40,250 nucleotides of DNA from Mnemiopsis leidyi (lineage: Eukaryota > Ctenophora > Tentaculata > Lobata > Bolinopsidae), in assembly GCA_000226015.1 (NCBI GenBank), contig JH152646.1, forward strand, positions 1 through 40,250, written 5' to 3'. The notes below the pieces were generated by a model, which saw nothing but the letters and a program-made list of their open reading frames with translations, had not been told where the DNA came from and searched no databases. Every line of letters begins with the position of its first letter. The stretch's first letter is position 1. Shown here in pieces: positions 29,928-40,240 of the stretch. Both the position numbers and the translations under genes were made by a program.

Positions 29928-31286
29928 ATGAAAGCAGCATCAAGCTCGAACCCAAAGTATGGACAAAGTGGCCATGTTAACTATCCTTATGTAGTCCTGA
30001 TCGGTCACGTAGGAACTGGGAAGTCTACCTTAATTGAGAAACTTACCGATGCGAAAAACCGTAGTGGTGATGGCCACAGGAGTGTGACAAGATCGTCCGA
30101 ACCCTTTTGGACATTTGATGGAAGTATGGTTATTTGCGACACCCCCGGTACAAACCCTGAAGCTGATAAGTTTCAGCACAATGTGAACGTTGCTGCAGCA
30201 CTCAATTTCCACCCCATATCTAGACTGCTCATTGTAGTGAAGGCTGATACCAGAATGGCTAATCCGCTTGATCGCATAAGAGAGTTCGCGACGGATCTTT
30301 TGGAGTTGCCGGATGGAATTATCGGAACATTGGTGACTCACATGGACACAGTTAGTTGGAACGAAGGGGAGTTTAAAGACATGGTTCAAAACGAGTTGGG
30401 CATTGATTGTGTCCTTTTCAGTAAAAAGAATAGTCACAGAAAGATCCTATTGGATGACATTCTGGCTACATGCACTGAGACTATGAATTTAAGAGTCGAC
30501 CATGATAACTTTTTAAAGCTGTTCAAGATAGGAAAATCAGAAAGAAAGATTATTCTTCAAACCCGAAGAGAAGTACAGCGATTTCGAGACATAAAAGATC
30601 AATTTGATGAAGCGAGGAAAGCCTTTCAAGGAAAAGACGAGATTGACTTGGTATTTGAATTCCAAGCTTGGATGGAAAATCAAGTTATCGTGGCTCAAAA
30701 GAAACTTGCAAATGAAAACAATTTCACGTTCTATGGTCATAAAGCGGAAGCGGAAGCAGGATATGTTGCCAACATGACAAACCAAATGCGACTAGTTTTG
30801 TATGATCTACGTTTGGAAGCAGCAAAATATCAAAGTGAGCATGGAGCTGGTGATGCTAGACGGTGTCCTCATTGTAACGAAGTCTGGATTAAAGTCGAGG
30901 GATGTGATGGTGACACTACTTGTGGAGACAGACCTTCAATATCAATCGACGTTCGGAATGCCAGCTTTTCCGAGCTTGGTACGTTCTCTTTTTCCTGGCA
31001 AAATATAACTGAAAGTTTCAAACTCGCTATAAATAAGCTTCCAAGTCGAAAAATAGTGCATAAGAAATTTGCTTCTAAAATCGGATGTGGAAATACTATC
31101 AACTGGAGCCGTCTGCCAAAAGTTAATATTCCTCCGGAACTAGCACAAGTTGTTAAGCCAGTAAGAATGGACGAGGTGCCAATTCTTAGTAAAGATGTGC
31201 CAGGGGCAAGTAAATGGCATGCTGCAGTTGATCATGCGCTTGACAATGCAGTGGCTCATATGAAACTGAACAAAAGGCCTGCATAG
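29928..31286 (+). CDS. AIG1/IAN-like GTPase with C-terminal Cys motif (gene 1)
   Basis: A single coding exon, 452 residues. The P-loop GHVGTGKST (26-34), switch DTPG (71-74) and THMD in place of the usual N/TKxD (137-140) define a TRAFAC-type G domain of AIG1-like character. A helical region follows (205-310, contains FEFQAWMENQ). Then comes a Cys-rich motif C313-x2-C316...GC326DGDTTC332G and a distal GC387G-NTINW, which together could bind zinc. All GTPase motifs are intact, so nucleotide binding is expected. A 5' UTR acceptor lies 33 nt upstream of ATG, as in its two paralogues downstream. The cellular role is unknown; related families are implicated in immune or stress responses and membrane association. 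Confidence 0.8.
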   Translation: MKAASSSNPKYGQSGHVNYPYVVLIGHVGTGKSTLIEKLTDAKNRSGDGHRSVTRSSEPFWTFDGSMVICDTPGTNPEADKFQHNVNVAAALNFHPISRLLIVVKADTRMANPLDRIREFATDLLELPDGIIGTLVTHMDTVSWNEGEFKDMVQNELGIDCVLFSKKNSHRKILLDDILATCTETMNLRVDHDNFLKLFKIGKSERKIILQTRREVQRFRDIKDQFDEARKAFQGKDEIDLVFEFQAWMENQVIVAQKKLANENNFTFYGHKAEAEAGYVANMTNQMRLVLYDLRLEAAKYQSEHGAGDARRCPHCNEVWIKVEGCDGDTTCGDRPSISIDVRNASFSELGTFSFSWQNITESFKLAINKLPSRKIVHKKFASKIGCGNTINWSRLPKVNIPPELAQVVKPVRMDEVPILSKDVPGASKWHAAVDHALDNAVAHMKLNKRPA

Positions 31287-31346
31287 TATTGTAAACATAC
31301 CTTACGTATCTAGGTAGTACTCACAATTAGGGACGAATTGCGATGA

Positions 31347-31352
31347 AATAAA
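31347..31352 (+). terminator. Polyadenylation signal AATAAA of GTPase gene 1
   Basis: AATAAA lies 61 nt after the stop codon at 31286, and AT-rich sequence follows. Confidence 0.6.
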
Positions 31353-31427
31353 ATATTTTTGAATTGTATGTGGGGTCCTATTTGGTACAATGATGATCAG
31401 TTACCAATGATTTAGGTAAATATACAC

Positions 31428-31462
31428 AAGCGGTATCCACACTGAATAAGTGGATACCGCTT
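31428..31462. other. Perfect 13-bp hairpin downstream of gene 1
   Basis: AAGCGGTATCCAC (31428-31440) pairs exactly with GTGGATACCGCTT (31450-31462) across a 9-nt loop. Confidence 0.7.
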
Positions 31463-31837
31463 TGCTCGAAAATATAAATCTTTTGAACTTTTAAAAGTTG
31501 TTCTTTTTACAGCGATGTTTAGATAGATCAGTTTTGCAATTTTTGAAATTTACGTAAACAACGCGATATACAAATTTGAATTGATTATTTGATCATGCTT
31601 GCTTGTATAATATTGTTGTGTGACTTTTATTGTAAACATGATTTCAGCTCAATGTTTAGCATTACAAAAGTTAAGTCGAAGTATTCTAAAAATGTAACAA
31701 CTTATCGGTTGCAAATTACAGCATTTTGCAATGATACTGGTAAAAATATACTTGATCTTGATCAACAGCCATGAAGATAACAACCATAATTTCAGGAACC
31801 ATGTTATGAGACTGGAACATCTCTGTGTGTAGAGAAA

Positions 31838-34072
31838 ATGGACGAAGTCAACTATCCTTATGTGGTTATGGTTGGCCAGGTAGAATCTGGAAAAGCAGAC
31901 GTCGCAAAAAAACTCGTTCATCCAGAATTTGTGAGTAGTAACTGTGGAAATAATCCGATCAAAACATCTGATCTATTTTGGACTTTTGATGGAACAATTG
32001 TAATATGCGATGTGCCTGAGGATCTCTCAGAATCCGAGATTTTCGTTGAAAATATTCCTTTAGCCTTAGCGTTAACGTTCGAGCCTCTCTCACAAATCCT
32101 AATTACTGTCAAAGCAAAGGATGATATATATACGGTGCTTGAAAACATCAGAATGTACTCTGAGACTTTGCTCCGTTTAACTCATCACGATAACCAATTT
32201 GTGGGAGCTTTGATTACTGATGTAGACACGATCTCTACTTGGCACCCTGATGAACTGAAATTATTAGCTGAAAAGGAGGTTGGACTCAAGTGCATTCTCT
32301 TCAGCAAAAAGGATTCACTTTCCACAGATATTGTCAAAGAATTTCATAAAATTAATGGCAAAAAACTCAAGGTGTCGGTTTCCAAGTTAGCGGTTCTTGA
32401 ACTTGTAGATCTTTCCATTACTGGCTTGCGATCAAGCCACGATTGGCGGCTTAAGGAAATAGTCAACACATTTAGGTTGATCAAATCACAATTCCAGAAA
32501 TCAGGATTTGCCGTTCTAAAACAACTAAAAGCGGATGATCCTTTGTCGTGTTATGCTAACTTATTGTTCGAATTTCAAGCCTGGACAAAAGATAGAACAA
32601 CCTTCGTTTGTAACCATTTTGAGAATTCTCGTTATTTGTCATCCCACGAAGACGAGGATGATGATGAAATTCATGATATGTATATGGTGACTTTGAAAAA
32701 TCAAATAAGACATATACTATTCGATCTCAAGATGATAACCAAGTCATATCTCGTTAAGCGTGATGTGGACCCACGGCGATGTCCTTACTGTAACGAAATC
32801 TGGACAAAAGACATTTTCGAGGGTTGTGATGGTTCTTCTACCTGTGGAAACAAACAAAAATTTCCAGATTTTCAGGAGTTTGAGTTTAAACCCTTTGGGA
32901 ACTATGCTTTTAGATGGACATTAGGATCGGGGCTGAGTATCGTGCCATCTATTTATGAATTGTTTCCTAAAAATTGCAAAACTTATCCAATTGGAACTGG
33001 ATGTGGAAGATCAATCACATGGAACGAAATGCCTCAGGTTGAGTTAACAGAAGAACTTTTGAGTGCAGTAGCAATTACAGTGCCATCCATTAAACATACT
33101 GCAAAATCAGAAACTGTCACTAAACAACGAATATTGTCCCCTAAAAGTAACAAACCTCGCCATACTTCTAGTGCTAGCTCAGAGCGTGGCGGAAAGTATG
33201 TCGTGTTTATCGGTGATGTGGGGGTTGGTAAATCTTCAGTGGTTGAGAAGTTGGCGGATAAGAAAGTAGACCGAGGAGACAGCAAACTAGGTGTAACCGT
33301 GAGGTCTGCAGTTTACTGGTCTTATGACGGGACTGTAATCCTGAGTGACACTCCAGGTAGCAACTCTGTTCAAGATCAACTCCAGCACAATGAGGAAATA
33401 GCAGCCGCTTTTAATTACCGACCTATATCGCGAGTATTTGTGGTTGTAAAATCTGACATAAGAATTGCCGAGGTGATGCGGGTTGTTGAGAAGTACAGTG
33501 AACGACTGCTCTCTCTACCAGATGAAAATATTGGGGTTCTGGTCACTCACATGGACACAGTTTCCTGGATTCCTCGTGATTTACAACAGCGCCTTATAGA
33601 TGAATATGCAATAGAATGCGTTATATTCTGTGGCAAAGAAACCCCAAAAGAAATTCTTATGGGTGAAATCAGGAGATCGTGTGGCAGGACTATCAGTTTT
33701 AGAGTGAACAATAAAAACTTCTCTGAGTTATTCAAAATAAACAACAAAGTAGTTAAAATCCTGAAGGATACTTCAAAAGAGGCCGATAAATTCTTGAAGA
33801 TGAGGTCACAATTTCAAAAATTCGTGAGGAAACATAATGCCTTATCAAACCCTGCATTTGTTCAGGACTGTCAATCTTGGTTAGACACTCAAATAACCGA
33901 GGCAGAAGAGAGACTTGCAAAATCAAACAATTTCACTTTTAATGGCGAAGATGCGGAAAAAGAGAGGGGTTACATTGCTAATTTAACCAATCAGATAAGA
34001 GTTGCGTTTAGTTGCAGCATTTTAGACATCACCCCGTCGAAATTGCATGTTGCAAGTTTAAGTACTTGGTGA
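31838..34072 (+). CDS. Tandem pseudoGTPase-GTPase protein (gene 2)
   Basis: 744 residues, one coding exon, with an acceptor-like AATTTCAG 42 nt before ATG. Module 1 (about 1-420) has a damaged P-loop GQVESGKA (K19 followed by Ala), DVPE instead of DTPG, and TDVD at the G4 position. It retains the Cys motif CPYCNEIW...GCDGSSTCG (about 312-336) and GCGRSITW. Module 2 (from about 455) is intact: GDVGVGKSS, DTPG, THMD. It ends soon after the helical stretch (LTNQIRVAF) with a short unrelated tail, so it lacks a Cys motif of its own. I infer a catalytically dead N-terminal module that may regulate or dimerise with the active one. Module 2 is partly near-identical in DNA to gene 3. Confidence 0.8.
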   Translation: MDEVNYPYVVMVGQVESGKADVAKKLVHPEFVSSNCGNNPIKTSDLFWTFDGTIVICDVPEDLSESEIFVENIPLALALTFEPLSQILITVKAKDDIYTVLENIRMYSETLLRLTHHDNQFVGALITDVDTISTWHPDELKLLAEKEVGLKCILFSKKDSLSTDIVKEFHKINGKKLKVSVSKLAVLELVDLSITGLRSSHDWRLKEIVNTFRLIKSQFQKSGFAVLKQLKADDPLSCYANLLFEFQAWTKDRTTFVCNHFENSRYLSSHEDEDDDEIHDMYMVTLKNQIRHILFDLKMITKSYLVKRDVDPRRCPYCNEIWTKDIFEGCDGSSTCGNKQKFPDFQEFEFKPFGNYAFRWTLGSGLSIVPSIYELFPKNCKTYPIGTGCGRSITWNEMPQVELTEELLSAVAITVPSIKHTAKSETVTKQRILSPKSNKPRHTSSASSERGGKYVVFIGDVGVGKSSVVEKLADKKVDRGDSKLGVTVRSAVYWSYDGTVILSDTPGSNSVQDQLQHNEEIAAAFNYRPISRVFVVVKSDIRIAEVMRVVEKYSERLLSLPDENIGVLVTHMDTVSWIPRDLQQRLIDEYAIECVIFCGKETPKEILMGEIRRSCGRTISFRVNNKNFSELFKINNKVVKILKDTSKEADKFLKMRSQFQKFVRKHNALSNPAFVQDCQSWLDTQITEAEERLAKSNNFTFNGEDAEKERGYIANLTNQIRVAFSCSILDITPSKLHVASLSTW

Positions 34073-34110
34073 CCCCAAAGATAGCAGGATCAAATTTCTG
34101 ATTCCAGTAA

Positions 34111-34169
34111 AAACTACTTTATGTCTAATGCAACTATCAGTGATAGTTACATTAGACATAAAGTAGTTT
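34111..34169. other. 59-bp near-perfect palindrome after gene 2
   Basis: 29-base arms (34111-34139 and 34141-34169) are complementary except for one mismatch (34131/34149), around a single central base. It starts 39 nt after the gene 2 stop. Confidence 0.85.
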
Positions 34170-34564
34170 CATATTCAACTTCATTTCATAATTCCTTATT
34201 GGTCATTTCGAAACTTCCTCAAAATGTTCTAGGCAATTTCCCAAAATTTCCCTGGCAATTAAAAGGAAACAAGTGCGTTTTTTTGCCTATTTTTTTTATC
34301 TCATACTTATTATAATTCGGACACTCCAACAGCCACATGTTACACAAGTGTAACGGCCATTTACAGGAGGCCGAATGTACATTTATACATGCCAGTAACG
34401 GTTTAGGTAGTGTGTACCATACTTTTATCGCCCGAGAATTAGCTGCAATGGGCAGCTTCTCATTTGACATGTAACCCTCAATCACGGTTTCCCGATCATT
34501 CGGCTGAGTCGACCGAAGAAGGTTGCATAGGCAAATGCCCTAAGCGCACTTCTCTAGGACTGGC

Positions 34565-34640
34565 AGTCACGGGATTTGAACCGCCGACCTCCTGCGTGGG
34601 AGCTGAGAAGGAAACAACTACACCACCAGCCCCCTTTTTG
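34565..34640 (-). mobile_element. tRNA-Gly-like SINE head or tRNA pseudogene
   Basis: On the minus strand an A-box-like TGGTGTAGTTG (34615-34625) and a perfect B-box GGTTCAAATCC (34572-34582) are 32 nt apart. The segment between them, CTCCCACGCAGGAG, resembles tRNA-Gly with CCC at the anticodon position. Anticodon, T and acceptor stems contain several mismatches, so it is not a functional tRNA. It probably heads a SINE whose body extends left to about 34320. Confidence 0.55.
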
Positions 34641-34644
34641 AACA

Positions 34645-35200
34645 TCAATGAAGGCTTTTCTGTGCTTATTTGCATTATAGTTATATTAATTGTTGGAATA
34701 ACTAGAGGATGTCCAAAAGTCATACTCATAGCGCAAATGTTGGGGCTAATTGATTTGCAAAATTTATCAGGAATGTTTTGAAAAAGTACTAAAAAGTAGT
34801 AAAAGAAGTTCAGTACTAAAAGTAGTTCATTTGTGTGAAAATTTCAGCAAAATCACAGTACATATTTGGTTATGTAGACGCCAGCATTTTTAGGGACAAG
34901 TCAAAACTTTTTAAATACTTGACAGCGTTTCACGAAGTATTGATTGACCGCATTTGGCTTATTGTTGGCAAAAAAATGCTGTGACCTTCTGGAAACCGAA
35001 ATGCTCATTTCTAGTTTCATTGCCTTTCGTTTTGTTTGTGATAAGTATGAATATGTCTTAATTGTCTAATCATTCGGAAACATTTCTTCCTTTTCCATTA
35101 AAATTGGCTCAATTTGAATCAGTGTCAGTATTCATTTATTTTGTGTCTTTTTGTTTTGTGGTTACCTTACAGCATGAGCATTGATTTATTTCTCTTAACA
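34645..35200 (+). other. Upstream region of GTPase gene 3
   Basis: AT-rich and non-coding. It ends with an acceptor-like CTCTTAACAG (35192-35201), 16 nt before the ATG at 35218. Confidence 0.4.
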
Positions 35201-35217
35201 GGAAGCATGTTGTGACT

Positions 35218-38200
35218 ATGGCGAATTCGTCTTTAAGAAGAAGTGGAGGTTCGGAACAATATGACCATGCAAGAGGCGACTATCCTTACGTCTTGTTAGT
35301 TGGTCAGACTGGATCTGGAAAATCGGAGATCGCAAAGAAACTTGCTCATCCAGAGTTTGTGAGTAGCAATATTAAAGGAAGTGGCACCCAAACATCAGAT
35401 TTATTTTGGACTTATGATAGGACAATGGTGATATGTGATGTCCCTGAAGATCAGCCTGGATCTCAGATTTTTAAGGGGAATGCATCTTTAGCATTAGCAT
35501 TGACATTCGAGCCTGTTTCTCGAATCTTAGTTATTGTCAAAGCACAGGCTGATATTTATACCGTACTTGAAAACATTGAGTTGTACTACAATGGCTTTGT
35601 AAGCATTTCCTATAATTTGAACCGCATTGTGGAAATTGTGATTACTGATATGGATAAGATCTTAACTTGGCAACCTCGTGAACTGATATCGCTGATAAAA
35701 CAGATCATACTATTAGACTCATTTTAAGTAGCATTCTATTTACTGAGAAAGTTCATCTCCGCGATAGCGATAACAGTCTTTTGCGGGACATTGGTGAAAT
35801 ATGCGGTGAGAAATTTACTATACCAACTTCCATGATTGTGCTATCTGATCTTGTTGACAGTAATTTAAGCGGATGGACACATAGCACCATTTGGCAACTT
35901 AATCAATTGGTCGAGGATTTTAAGAGAATTACGCAAAAATTCAGTTTAATTGCACAAAAAGTTGAAGAACAATTGACTCTGAAAGATGAGAGGATAAAAA
36001 AAGGTGATATACTGTTTGAATTTCAAACCTGGATGAAGGATCGAATGTTCATTGCTTACAATAAACTGGCAGACAAACAAAATTTTTCATTTGAAGATGA
36101 AACTGCTGAGCTTGAAAATGTTTACCTGGCCTCTATGGGAAATCAGATGAAGCATATTCTCTTCGTCGTTAAGATGGCAACTAAGAAATATCTCGTCGAG
36201 CGCGATGTAGATCCACGCCGATGTCCTTACTGCAATACAGTCTGGACTAAAATTATCACTGAGAATTGCGATAGTGCTACTACTTGCGGGACTGGAAATG
36301 TAGATAAAACAAAAACATCTTCGTCGGTCAGAGAATACAATTTTCACAAATTTGGATACTACGCTTTTGAATGGACACCTAGTTGTGGGCTACTCATCCG
36401 GCCATGCACTGAAGTGAGGTCTTGCAACGATCATCGGAATGCTGGATGTGGAAAATCAATCAATTGGAATGAAATGCCTCAGATCGAATTGCCCAAAGAA
36501 ATGATGGAAGTATTGGCGACTGTTCTGTTAGCAGCCCGACGTGAAAAATTCCCGAAAAATGAAAAGATATCAATGCCATCAGAAACGAAGGTCGAACCGG
36601 AATCACATGGACTATTGTACTCGGATCCTACTCATAGTGGTAAGAACCCAATTGAAGTAGAACAAAAGCCATCTTCTATAAAAGTTGAATCCGAATCGAA
36701 GGAGAAAATACGTGGTGAAAACTACGTTGTGTTCATTGGAGATGTGGGTGTTGGAAAATCTACAGTGGTTGGGAAGCTGACTGGAAAACAAATGGAAAGT
36801 GGAGATAACAAAATGAGCATAACAAGAACGTCAACAGCACACTGGTCTTATGACGGGACTGTAATCCTGAGTGACACTCCAGGTAGCAACTCTGTTCAAG
36901 ATCAGCTCCAGCACAATGAAGAAATAGCAGCCGCTTTTAATTACCGACCTATATCGCGAGTAATTGTAGTGGTTAAAGCAGACATAAGGATAGCCAATGT
37001 GATGCGGGTTGTTGAGAAGTACAGTGAACGACTGCTCTCTCTACCAGATGAAAATATTGGGGTTATGGTCACTCACATGGACACAGTTTCCTGGACTCCT
37101 CGTGATTTACAACAGCGCGTTATAGATGAATATGGAATAGAATGTGTTCTATTCTGTGGCAAAGAAACCCCAAAAGAAATTCTTATGGGTGAAATCAGGA
37201 AATCGTGTGGCAGGACTATCAGTTTTAGAGTGAACAATAATAACTTCTCTGAGTTATTCAAAATAAATAACAAAATGGTGAAAATCCTGAAGCCCTGAAA
37301 GATACTTCAAAAGAAATCGACGAGTTCTTACAGAAGATGAGGTTACAATTTAAGATTATCATAGAAAAAGACAACGCTTTATCAAACCCTGCATTTGTTC
37401 AGGACTGTCAATCTTGGTTAGACACTCAAATAACCGAGGCAGAAGAGAGACTTGCGAAATTAAACAATTTCACATTCAATGGCGAAGATGCAGCAAAGGA
37501 GAGGGGTTACATAGCTAATTTGACCAATCAGATAAGAGTTGTCTTCAACGAAATTACTTCGCTCAACGTGGTGAATGACCGCGCCAACGTAGGCGGAAAT
37601 GCTGGTTCTGAGGATTATGTCTTTCAATGGCGAAATGAATCAGAATACCTTACGTTTAACACAGTCGAGAGAAAAGAAGAGGGCGAAAATATGTCACTAC
37701 CAATACCAAGAGGAACCCCACAGATATGTAGGCCTAAAGAATCCGAGACTTCAAATATGGTGAAAAGAGAAAGTCTTCCTCCAATAAAACCGTACAGCAA
37801 TGATCAGGAAAAAAACATTTCTAGATCTTTGGAAGGGGAACACGCCAACCATTATAAGAGTCTTTCAGCCATGAGTTCTCGCCTGCAAATAGCGCCGAAT
37901 AAATCACAAAACTCTGGGACTACACATTTTACGTTTGACTTATTGGAAGAAAGTTCAACTGGGGATTCAACTATAAGATTCGATGAAAGCAAAAAACTTG
38001 TTAAAAACGTAGATCTCCCTCCTAGTCCTAATATGTTTAAGCAACAAATTCCCGCAAGAAAAACGCAGAGTTCCGAACTTAAACTGGATCACCCATCAAA
38101 TGACAAGAATGATGAGAGTAGAAATGAATTTCCTCTGTTTTCATTCAATATCGTGTTTGACCAACGGAATGATGGCCACGATAAACGTATGTACACTCTA

Positions 38201-38953
38201 CAGCTGTACAATAAAGATCTGAAGGTTATTCCGATGGAGACTCAAAGAGATGATAGGCATGATAAATCTTTAAAATCCTCTGTCCCACTTGAGAAAGACT
38301 GGTCTCCAGGACATTGGAGGAACATTTCAGTTAGCTTTGACAACATGGACGCATTGTCTTCTCATACTGGTCGTCAGGACATTATGGAGACAGCCGGTAG
38401 TAGCACGGATAGTGGTACTCCGACTCGAACTTACAGAAAAAAATCAATGTTAAACCACAAGCCCGATAACAGTAAAACAGTTCAAGAAAGAACACGATCC
38501 AAAGAGAGCATAATGAGTTATTATGCTCATAATTTTATCTCGGGCTTTAGAAAGAATAAAAATAATATTGATGATAAAAGATTCAAAGAAAGGCAAGGAC
38601 CATCTGCTTTGAATTCGGATCAGGCAGAATATAACAAAGGTTCTTTTAATAATGATGGCAATTTCAACGTAAATGTTAAGAATAAAAACCCGGACACTCC
38701 GTCGTTTGGCATCATATTAACTCCTACTCCTACTCCGTCAACTTCAAGTAGTCGTAGTGGTATTGACAAATTAGCTACTGCACTGAATGATAAATGTCTG
38801 TTGTCGAACAATCAATCGAAATCCACCTCCTTGACCTGCTCTAGAAGTTCTAGTAGAACAACAAATTTGTCGGGAATTACTGGATCGAGGGATTCAGAAC
38901 GAAAAACTTCGAGGGCAAGGCGATCAACTAAAAGTAGAAGAAGCTTAATCTAA
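35218..38953 (+). CDS. Tandem GTPase gene 3 with long Ser/Lys-rich tail; two frameshifts
   Basis: Coding in three blocks: 35218-35727, about 35700-37298 and about 37300-38953. Module 1 keeps a good P-loop (GQTGSGKSE) but has DVPE for DTPG, TDMD at G4, and the Cys motif CPYCNTVW...NCDSATTCG. Module 2 has GDVGVGKST, DTPG and THMD. The first shift, near 35690-35700, looks like one base lost in an A-run. The second is an 8-base insertion (CCCTGAAA) near 37290-37297 relative to gene 2, creating TGA. Downstream, about 470 residues are Ser, Lys, Arg and Asn-rich, ending in a basic tail (SRARRSTKSRRSLI). Its second module lacks the Cys motif. The gene may be real with sequence errors, or a young pseudogene; the long intact tail favours the former. 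Confidence 0.65.
37560..38953 (+). CDS. Ser/Lys-rich tail of GTPase gene 3
   Basis: This segment follows the last GTPase-related helix and has no counterpart in gene 1 or gene 2. It starts with a remnant resembling the post-Cys part of the module (YVFQWRNESEY), then becomes low-complexity and charged, with a TPTPTPSTSSSRS stretch near 38720-38760. No domain is recognised; it is probably disordered. Confidence 0.55.
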
Positions 38954-39700
38954 TTATAAAAGTGAAACTAATGGTAAGGTGCTTTTACTGGAGACGACGC
39001 TGGAGTTCTCACGTTCATTAAAAGTATAATTAAACTTTTTCGCGGTTACACCCCACTTTTGCTGCTGAAAGTGATCAACGACTTTCGTCAGAAGTAGACA
39101 GTTTAACAACACTGTTGATGTTATGTGTTGTGAATGACTAAAAATCGACAAACTTTATTAATGATAAGCCGACTTTTATCTTTTTTAATCGATGTTTTAT
39201 GTAAATCAACTTTAAAGGACTTTGAGTATGATTATCAGTGAAAGTAAAACGCAAATATCAATAGTCAATACAAATAATGTTTTTTTTGGTTGAAGTAGAA
39301 TTAAGTTTTGATAAATTCTGTTGTTTGTGTGGATATTGGATGCACAAGAAATGTCAAGTGTACGCAATTTGCATCACTTTATAACCAATTTGAATCAATC
39401 GTCTTTTTTACAAAATTTTGTCAATTTCGCATGAATCTCTGTTTGATATACTTAACTAATTAAAGTACTATGAACTACTGACTATAGACCGGTGGACACT
39501 GGACAGTCGTCTGACTTTGTCCGACACTCATTAGAAGCAAATAGGGTGCGTGTGTTGTACAACTACCAGTAGACAGAGATTCAAGGACTAATAGACATAG
39601 TTATAGACATAGTCAGTTTTAATTGCCATTTGCACTAGTATTCGAACTTCTGAGATATCTTATAGTTATAGTTATATTTGCAAACATATTGGGCAACAGA
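38954..39700. other. 3' flank of gene 3, nothing supported
   Basis: AT-rich sequence without a supported exon or repeat. Confidence 0.4.
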
Positions 39701-39714
39701 GTCATATATTTTGG

Positions 39715-40240
39715 TGAGTGGCCGAGTGGGGCAATTGGTGCCATTGGCGCACTTAATGGAACAAATGGATGTTCCACTGGCGCCAATGGCGAAGATGTTT
39801 GTGGTGCAATTGCAAACATGGCGATCGCCATTTATAGCGACCATTGGATCCATTATAATGGATCAAATGGAACCACTCGATGGCGATACTTTTTTCACGA
39901 TCACGACTCAGAGTGAATGGATCCTTAGGAATGTCAATGGCGAAAATGGTTCTAATGGCGACAACGGTACCGACAATGGTACCAATGGCGATAATGGTAC
40001 CAGTGGCGGCAATAATGGCGACAATGGTATGCCAGTGGCGACAATGGTTAAAATAGCGATAACCAAGAAACAATAAATATAATGCCGGATTAGAGCAATT
40101 GACGACAGTGGCAGCAGTGGCGAAAATGGTGACAATGGCGCCAATAGCGATAATCAGGAAATAATCATTCCACTTTGTCGGCATTGACACCAGTGGTGAC
40201 AGTGGGTACCAATGGCGAGAATGGCAGCATTGGCACAATC
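39715..40240. repeat. 9-base-periodic AATGGCGAC-type repeat, locus 2
   Basis: Units such as AATGGCGACAATGGTACC repeat through to the window edge. The plus-strand frame mimics Gly-Asp-Asn-Gly-Thr-Asn text, but the minus strand and other frames are equally open, as expected from a 9-base period. It shares phrases with 25418-25750. Confidence 0.75.

Noticed and set aside
34565-34640. Functional tRNA-Gly gene
   Set aside because: Anticodon and T stems contain several mismatches and the acceptor ends do not pair.
39678-40076. Collagen-like Gly-x-y text (GDNGTNGDNG)
   Set aside because: The 9-base satellite leaves several frames open on both strands; there is no splice or start context and no true Gly-every-third pattern over length.
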